Shown piece by piece: positions 1 to 3,528 of a stretch of DNA of 7,345 nt. The stretch is from NCBI GenBank assembly GCA_026391235.1, contig JAPLDV010000636.1:1-7345 (forward strand), written 5' to 3'. Source of the stretch: Bacteroidia bacterium (GTDB lineage Bacteria > Bacteroidota > Bacteroidia > Bacteroidales > UBA12481). Position 1 is the stretch's first letter, and every line of letters starts with the position of its first letter. Position numbers and translations under genes: made by a program. The notes below the pieces were generated by a model, which ran no database searches, was not told the origin of the DNA, and saw nothing but the letters and a program-made list of their open reading frames with translations.

Positions 1-193
1 AACCGGTATGTGCCCAGATTGGTCCTGCAAAGCCCGCCAGGCCCCGGCTTCCCTCGTTTGCATTGAATACTATCCTGATTGAATCGGATGCTGACGGAAA
101 CATCGGATCGCAGGTGATGACCTGGCCTCTAATAGTCAGGATATTACTAAGGATTCCTGTCAGTATGAGTAAGATCGTTTTAGAAGTTGACAT
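1..193 (-). CDS. Secreted protein, N-terminal part only; probable alpha-amylase-family (GH13) enzyme
   Basis: Only the first 64 residues are visible; the gene runs off the left edge. It starts with ATG at 193-191 and has a signal peptide: a Lys at residue 5, a hydrophobic stretch at about 7-21, and likely cleavage before Gln24. The mature N-terminus reads TCDPMFPSASDSIRIVFNA, then GLAGFAGPIWAHTG (51-64). From family knowledge, this pattern (PxFPTxxDxIxIxFxA...GLxGYxGxVYAHTG) is the leading beta-sandwich module of many secreted Bacteroidota alpha-amylase-family proteins, which often end in a T9SS tail. The enzyme assignment is therefore inference, since no catalytic residue lies in the window. 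The same module also leads the non-catalytic protein encoded just upstream (252-1934), so this gene could be a second binding protein instead. It lies 58 bp after that gene, with a terminator hairpin between them. I am confident it is a secreted gene start, and only moderately confident of the activity. Confidence 0.6.
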   Translation of the reverse strand, partial: MSTSKTILLILTGILSNILTIRGQVITCDPMFPSASDSIRIVFNANEGSRGLAGFAGPIWAHTG

Positions 194-209
194 AAATTAA
201 GTTAAATTA

Positions 210-237
210 AAAAGCCCGGTTTTAGGACCGGGCTTTT
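210..237 (-). terminator. Intrinsic terminator, possibly leaky, between two minus-strand genes
   Basis: An 11-bp perfect stem pairs 210-220 (AAAAGCCCGGT) with 227-237 (ACCGGGCTTTT) around a 6-nt loop. Read on the minus strand it begins 15 nt after the TAA at 254-252 and is followed by a T-rich tract (TTTAATTTAACTTAATTT) that runs up to the ATG of the next gene at 193. The hairpin is also nearly symmetrical on the plus strand, where TTTT follows the stem. No room remains for a promoter between the hairpin and the next start codon, so the downstream gene probably depends on readthrough. Confidence 0.85.
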
Positions 238-251
238 CGTTAAACCAAAAA

Positions 252-1934
252 TTATTTTATTATAATCTTTTCTGTGCGCCGTGTCCCGTCCAGGGAAACA
301 AAATTAAGGAAATAAACTCCCGATTGGAGGTCACTGGTCGAAATTTCGACATGTGCACCGGGTGTTTTAACCGTTTTCACATCCTGTCCCAAGATGCTTG
401 TTATCACAATCCGGTCAACTGATTCTGAATTCAGGATCACCAGTTTGTCTCTTACCGGGTTCGGGAAGAATGAAATGGAATTCAAAACATCTGACTGAAC
501 GCTGGTCGGAACATCATAAAAATGATGTACGATTTGATATCCATAGGTGACAGTATATTTGCGGTTTGGTAATGTGCTGGCTGGAGGATACTCGGAAGTG
601 TCCCAGTTGGCATTTATGCGGAACTTGTATTCAAGCGCGTCTGCCGGTTTGACATTATCGATCTTTATTTCGTAAATATTACCCCCTAAGCCGGCCATGT
701 GTGCTGATCCGGCCCATCCATTCATACTGCCGGCTACATCAACAAAATCGGTAGCAGCAATAAAAGTTCCAGCCGTGACAGCTTTTGTCATATCGACCGT
801 GAAACTCAGTCTGGTATTATAAGCCAGGCTAACCACCTGATTTCCTGCCACCGGGGTCAGTTCACGATTAGGTCCGGTGCCTGGGGGGAATTCAGAGGTA
901 TCCCAATTAGCATTAAACCTGAATTTGAATTCATATTTTGTTCCGGCTGTAAGGTCAACTGAAATCGTATACACATTCGGATCCGCAGTTACAACCAGTT
1001 GATATTGTCCAGCTGGTGGTCCCCACCCGTTAAAGGAACCGGCTACATCTATGAATTCGGATGCCGGGTTGAAAAGAGCGTTGGCAATTGGATAGGTCAT
1101 ATCCAGCTTGAACTCTACTTTGCATGGAATAGCAATCGGGTCATTGTTCCACCAGTCGTTAAATGTGTTCGGTCCGCCAAGTGCCTTAAAACTGCGTGTA
1201 ACGGTTTCATTAACACCACTGTTGATACGATAATGGTATGCATAAGTGGAATCCTTTACCAGGCCGGTCTCAACCTTTACAAAATATATCGAATCTGAAT
1301 TGAATTCAGCATCCAGATCGAGCATGTCATAGACCCCTAACCCATCAATAACCAAATAAGCTTTGTCAACACCCCCGATAAAATCTCCGGCTTCGGCGAT
1401 TTTCTTCATATTCAGGTTAAAGTTGCCAACGGGATCACTACTGACATATTTCAGCGGAACCTGAAAATCCTTGCAGGCTCCATCTCCCTGGTCTTTTCCT
1501 TCAGCATCCCAGCCATTTCCATTATTAAATACACAGGAAATGCCGATAAAAATCCCGTCATCGGCAGTAACCTTGTAGTAATCGGCCGGAACAAAAGTGA
1601 TAGAATAGGTGTCGTCACCGTTGTTGGTGAGTTTAGTGGTGTAACCACCGCCGGGTGTGGCATTGTAGTCTACACCGGGAGCCCCCCAGCTATCCCAGGT
1701 GGTACCCAGTTTTTTAATCGCCGAGTGCATGGCAACCTGGGCAAGGCCAAGCAAATTAACTTTTCCAGACGGTGTACATGCTAGTTTTGCATTGAAAGTC
1801 AGCTTAATCTGATCAAAAGCAGTAGCCCCTTCAGGTTCGATCGTTATGGCGGCTGGCATCGATTGTGCAAAGGCTCCGGTAAACATCCCCGACATGGCCA
1901 GAACCATCATCAATTTGTGTAAAGTTTTTTTCAT
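252..1934 (-). CDS. T9SS-sorted multimodular surface glycan-binding (starch-binding-like) protein
   Basis: This 560-residue protein has no recognisable catalytic domain. Residues 1-23 form a signal peptide (KK at 2-3, hydrophobic core, AFA before Gln24) with no lipobox. Residues about 25-164 are a beta module starting ITIEPEGATAFDQIKLTFNA, the same type as the start of the gene at 1-193. Three E-set/CBM20-48-like repeats follow at about 170-266, 272-372 and 376-473; the last two carry DVAGSFNGW or DVAGSMNGW and NANWDTSE(F/Y)PP, with Trp304, 344, 407 and 444 as candidate sugar-stacking residues. Residues about 486-560 are a T9SS type A sorting tail (FFPNPVRDKL, ILGQDVKTV, LQSGVYFLNF, EKIIIK). 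It probably holds alpha-glucan at the surface, doing the job SusE/SusF do elsewhere; that role is inferred. An upstream ATG at 2000 was rejected because it lies beyond the likely promoter and adds 22 residues before the signal peptide. ATG 1940 is a near-equal alternative to 1934. Confidence 0.85.
   Translation of the reverse strand: MKKTLHKLMMVLAMSGMFTGAFAQSMPAAITIEPEGATAFDQIKLTFNAKLACTPSGKVNLLGLAQVAMHSAIKKLGTTWDSWGAPGVDYNATPGGGYTTKLTNNGDDTYSITFVPADYYKVTADDGIFIGISCVFNNGNGWDAEGKDQGDGACKDFQVPLKYVSSDPVGNFNLNMKKIAEAGDFIGGVDKAYLVIDGLGVYDMLDLDAEFNSDSIYFVKVETGLVKDSTYAYHYRINSGVNETVTRSFKALGGPNTFNDWWNNDPIAIPCKVEFKLDMTYPIANALFNPASEFIDVAGSFNGWGPPAGQYQLVVTADPNVYTISVDLTAGTKYEFKFRFNANWDTSEFPPGTGPNRELTPVAGNQVVSLAYNTRLSFTVDMTKAVTAGTFIAATDFVDVAGSMNGWAGSAHMAGLGGNIYEIKIDNVKPADALEYKFRINANWDTSEYPPASTLPNRKYTVTYGYQIVHHFYDVPTSVQSDVLNSISFFPNPVRDKLVILNSESVDRIVITSILGQDVKTVKTPGAHVEISTSDLQSGVYFLNFVSLDGTRRTEKIIIK
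516..1427 (-). repeat. Three tandem E-set/starch-binding-like modules inside the T9SS-sorted protein
   Basis: At protein level the gene holds three consecutive modules of about 97-101 residues, encoded at about 1427-1137, 1121-819 and 809-516. The second and third align closely: FKLDM / FTVDM, DVAGSFNGW / DVAGSMNGW, YEFKFRFNANWDTSEF / LEYKFRINANWDTSEY, and PNRELT / PNRKYT. The first is diverged but keeps the frame FNLNM, YAYHYRIN and the TRSFKALGG segment in the place of the PNR motif, and it ends in NDWWNND. Its GSFNGW turn is replaced by DGLGVYDM, so its ligand site may be altered or lost. This is the architecture expected from duplication of a carbohydrate-binding beta-sandwich. Confidence 0.75.
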
Positions 1935-1969
1935 AATCATATGAGTTAAGTTATAATTGTTGATCTTTT

Positions 1970-1977
1970 CAAATTTA
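1970..1977 (-). promoter_or_regulatory. Candidate -7 promoter box for the T9SS-sorted protein gene
   Basis: On the minus strand this reads TAAATTTG, a full match to the Bacteroidota -7 consensus TAnnTTTG. The start codon at 1934 is 36 nt downstream, giving a leader of roughly 30 nt. The matching -33 element is poor: only TTGG (2004-2001) at a 23-nt spacing. A weak -33 box would fit a promoter that needs an activator. The call is by eye only. Confidence 0.5.
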
Positions 1978-2068
1978 CATAAAAAAGACCTTGATATCAC
2001 CCAATCCGTTCACCAACTTTCAAATACTTTAATTCCGACCCTCTTGTGATGGCCTGTTTTGACTATTT

Positions 2069-2078
2069 CAATCGTTTG
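2069..2078. promoter_or_regulatory. Candidate LacI-family operator (copy 1)
   Basis: The sequence CAATCGTTTG is a near palindrome centred on CG, differing at one base from the E. coli PurR core CAAACGTTTG. LacI-family regulators typically bind such CG-centred sites, where a hinge-helix Leu intercalates at the central step. An identical 10-mer lies upstream of susC (3384-3393). It sits about 96 bp upstream of the -7 box of the minus-strand gene, a position more usual for activation than for blocking RNA polymerase. Confidence 0.55.
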
Positions 2079-2094
2079 CACCGGGTGCATTGCC

Positions 2095-2116
2095 CTCCGG
2101 CGTTTTTTTTCCGGAG
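2095..2116. other. Short inverted repeat with T-rich loop
   Basis: CTCCGG (2095-2100) pairs with CCGGAG (2111-2116) around a 10-nt loop containing eight T. GCAT (2087-2090) and ATGC (2117-2120) could extend the stem past a 4-nt bulge. The T run is in the loop and no T tract follows the stem on the plus strand, so it is a poor terminator. Its role is unknown. Confidence 0.3.
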
Positions 2117-2217
2117 ATGCCGTCAAACTCAATCATAAAGAGCTTTTTCAGCCGATAAATCAAGGGATTAACGAATCAGGGAAGGGCAGAATTGGTTGAA
2201 CAGGAACAGTTGTCATC

Positions 2218-2232
2218 AATTCCCGGGGAATT
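2218..2232. other. 15-bp inverted repeat of unknown role
   Basis: AATTCCC (2218-2224) and GGGAATT (2226-2232) form perfect arms around a single G. It lies about 95 bp before the regulator start codon. It does not resemble the CG-centred LacI-type sites, and no second copy was seen in the window. Confidence 0.3.
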
Positions 2233-2288
2233 CTTCGCTCCAACTGAATTATAAAGGGAAACCAGAGATTTACAGGGCAAAAACTTAA

Positions 2289-2296
2289 TACCTTTA
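2289..2296 (+). promoter_or_regulatory. Candidate -7 promoter box for the LacI-family gene
   Basis: TACCTTTA matches TAnnTTTG except at the last base. Transcription would start near 2302, giving a leader of about 25 nt before ATG 2327. A good -33 TTTG at the expected spacing is absent; TTTA at 2269-2272 is the nearest, with a 16-nt gap. This is weak evidence on its own. Confidence 0.35.
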
Positions 2297-2303
2297 CAGC
2301 CTT

Positions 2304-2313
2304 CAAACGATTT
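2304..2313. promoter_or_regulatory. Candidate LacI-family operator (copy 2), possible autoregulatory site
   Basis: CAAACGATTT is a CG-centred near palindrome; its reverse complement AAATCGTTTG shares nine of ten bases with the copies at 2069-2078 and 3384-3393. It lies just downstream of the candidate -7 box and 13 bp before ATG 2327. A bound regulator there would block its own transcription, as is common for LacI-family genes. Confidence 0.45.
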
Positions 2314-2326
2314 CTTGAAAATTAAT

Positions 2327-3364
2327 ATGCTCAGGAGGTTAGTCACCATAAAAGATCTGGCGCTGGAGTTGGGGATCTCTCCTTCAACGGTTTCAAAAGC
2401 CCTGAAGAATCATCCAGCCATCAGTGAAGAAACCCGGTCAAAGGTTAATGAATTGGCTAAACGGCTCAATTACAAGCCAAATGCAATTGCATTAAGCCTG
2501 CGAAGCAGCAAAACCAAAACCCTGGGATTAGTGATTCCGGAAATTGTGCACCATTTTTTCTCCTCGGTAATCTCCGGAATAGAAGACTTGGCTTATGATG
2601 CCGGATACAACGTAATGATTTTTCAGTCCAATGAATCTTACAACCGGGAGGTCATGGGAATTCAGGCTCTTTTGGCAAGCCAGGTTGAAGGCATTCTGAT
2701 CTCTTTGTCGAAAGAAACTCGCAATTGCGAACATCTGCAGAATGCTCTTGATCTTGGAATACCGCTTGTCATGTTTGACCGGGTATCAAAGGATCTCGAA
2801 ACTGACAAGGTGACGGTTGATGACTACCAGGGAGCTTACCATGCAGTAACCCATTTGATCCGTATCGGTTGCCGGAGAATTGCACACCTCAGCGGGCCTC
2901 CCGGATTGGATATCGCCGATCTTCGGAAATCCGGATATGTTCAAGCTTTACTGGACAATAACCTCGAATTGGACAGGAATCTGATCATGTATTGCGATAA
3001 TTTTAAGCAGGCCCGTATACGCACTAAACAGCTCATGAATCTTCCCAATCCGCCGGACGCGATTTTTTGTGTAAACGACCATACCGCTACCGGAGTTGTA
3101 AAATCGCTGCATGAGTTAGGCATTCAGATTCCTGATAAAGTATCGGTGATCGGATTTAGCAATGAGGATATTTCACAGGTCACCCATCCGGCATTAACTA
3201 CGGTTGATCAGCATGGATATTTGATCGGACAGGCTTCGATTCAGCTGCTCCTCGATCGTCTGATGACCCAGGGATCAGACCTGCCGTTTATTCATCATGA
3301 GATAAAGACCGAACTGGTACTTCGCGATTCAACCAGAATGACCAGCCCGAGAGGCATCAGGTAA
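2327..3364 (+). CDS. LacI-family transcriptional regulator of the PUL
   Basis: This 345-residue cytoplasmic regulator has the full LacI/PurR layout. A helix-turn-helix lies at residues 6-26 (VTIKDLALELGISPSTVSKAL), and a hinge helix at about 52-59 (NAIALSLR) whose Leu58 aligns with the PurR Leu that intercalates at the central CpG. The sugar-binding-protein-like effector domain runs from about 66 to 330 (TLGLVIPE, VHHFFSSVISGIEDLAYDAG, VEGILISLSKET, IPLVMFDR, VDDYQGA, RRIAHLSGP, DAIFCVNDH, VSVIGFSNED, LTTVDQ). Residues matching the LacI specificity triplet Y17-Q18-R22 are Pro19, Ser20 and Lys24. The effector is presumably an oligosaccharide or sugar from the substrate, but the sequence does not say which. 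The ATG at 2327 is preferred over an in-frame TTG at 2315, which lies closer to the operator candidate; neither has a Shine-Dalgarno motif. Its place between the two arms, plus three operator-like sites, suggests it controls both arms. Confidence 0.9.
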   Translation: MLRRLVTIKDLALELGISPSTVSKALKNHPAISEETRSKVNELAKRLNYKPNAIALSLRSSKTKTLGLVIPEIVHHFFSSVISGIEDLAYDAGYNVMIFQSNESYNREVMGIQALLASQVEGILISLSKETRNCEHLQNALDLGIPLVMFDRVSKDLETDKVTVDDYQGAYHAVTHLIRIGCRRIAHLSGPPGLDIADLRKSGYVQALLDNNLELDRNLIMYCDNFKQARIRTKQLMNLPNPPDAIFCVNDHTATGVVKSLHELGIQIPDKVSVIGFSNEDISQVTHPALTTVDQHGYLIGQASIQLLLDRLMTQGSDLPFIHHEIKTELVLRDSTRMTSPRGIR

Positions 3365-3383
3365 AAAAAAAGAATTTCTGTTG

Positions 3384-3393
3384 CAATCGTTTG
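3384..3393. promoter_or_regulatory. Candidate LacI-family operator (copy 3) upstream of susC
   Basis: CAATCGTTTG is identical to the 10-mer at 2069-2078 and carries an extra G on the left (GCAATCGTTTG), moving it closer to the PurR box. It lies 19 bp after the regulator stop codon and 57 bp before the candidate -33 box of susC. As with copy 1, it is upstream of the promoter and not overlapping it. Confidence 0.55.
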
Positions 3394-3450
3394 AAATTTG
3401 AATTTTACGGTGCCAAAGGTTTGTTTTACAACCCTTTTTATCCTGGCCGG

Positions 3451-3482
3451 TTTGTTTAATTCCGATTTTTTTTCAAAATTTG
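3451..3482 (+). promoter_or_regulatory. Candidate Bacteroidota promoter for the susC-susD operon
   Basis: TTTG at 3451-3454 (-33 element) and AAAATTTG at 3475-3482 (one mismatch to TAnnTTTG) are separated by 20 nt, the spacing expected of the Bacteroidota primary sigma factor. Transcription would begin near 3488, leaving a leader of about 40 nt that ends in A-rich sequence before the ATG at 3529. No terminator hairpin follows the regulator gene, so some readthrough from it is also possible. Confidence 0.5.
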
Positions 3483-3528
3483 ATAGTTAATCAGTGTTAA
3501 AACAGTAACAACCTAAATACAAAAAATT

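Larger units (their letters stand above)
1935..2326. other. Divergent control region between the minus-strand arm and the LacI-family gene
   Basis: No credible gene lies in these 392 bp. On the left is a -7-like box for the minus-strand gene (1970-1977). In the middle are a LacI-type operator candidate (2069-2078), a 13-bp inverted repeat (2077-2089) and a short hairpin (2095-2116). Further right is a 15-bp inverted repeat (2218-2232). On the right are a -7-like box and a second operator candidate just before the regulator gene. I saw no tRNA or known riboswitch core by eye. The stretch 2117-2217 shows nothing I can name. Confidence 0.7.

Noticed and set aside
999..1298. Plus-strand ORF of 99 codons
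   Set aside because: It is antisense to the repeats of the T9SS-sorted protein, has no recognisable motif, and is explained by the coding sequence opposite.
1935..2000. Upstream ATG at 2000 as the start of the T9SS-sorted protein
   Set aside because: It would place 22 residues before a normal signal peptide, and it lies upstream of the likely -7 box at 1970-1977; ATG 1934 (or 1940) gives a clean signal sequence.
2315..2326. TTG at 2315 as the start of the LacI-family regulator
   Set aside because: It adds only four residues with no family support, is a rare start codon, and almost touches the operator candidate; ATG at 2327 fits the usual short lead before VTIKD.
3365..3450. Terminator after the LacI-family gene
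   Set aside because: No GC-rich stem is present; GGTT...AACC near 3418-3433 is only four base pairs.
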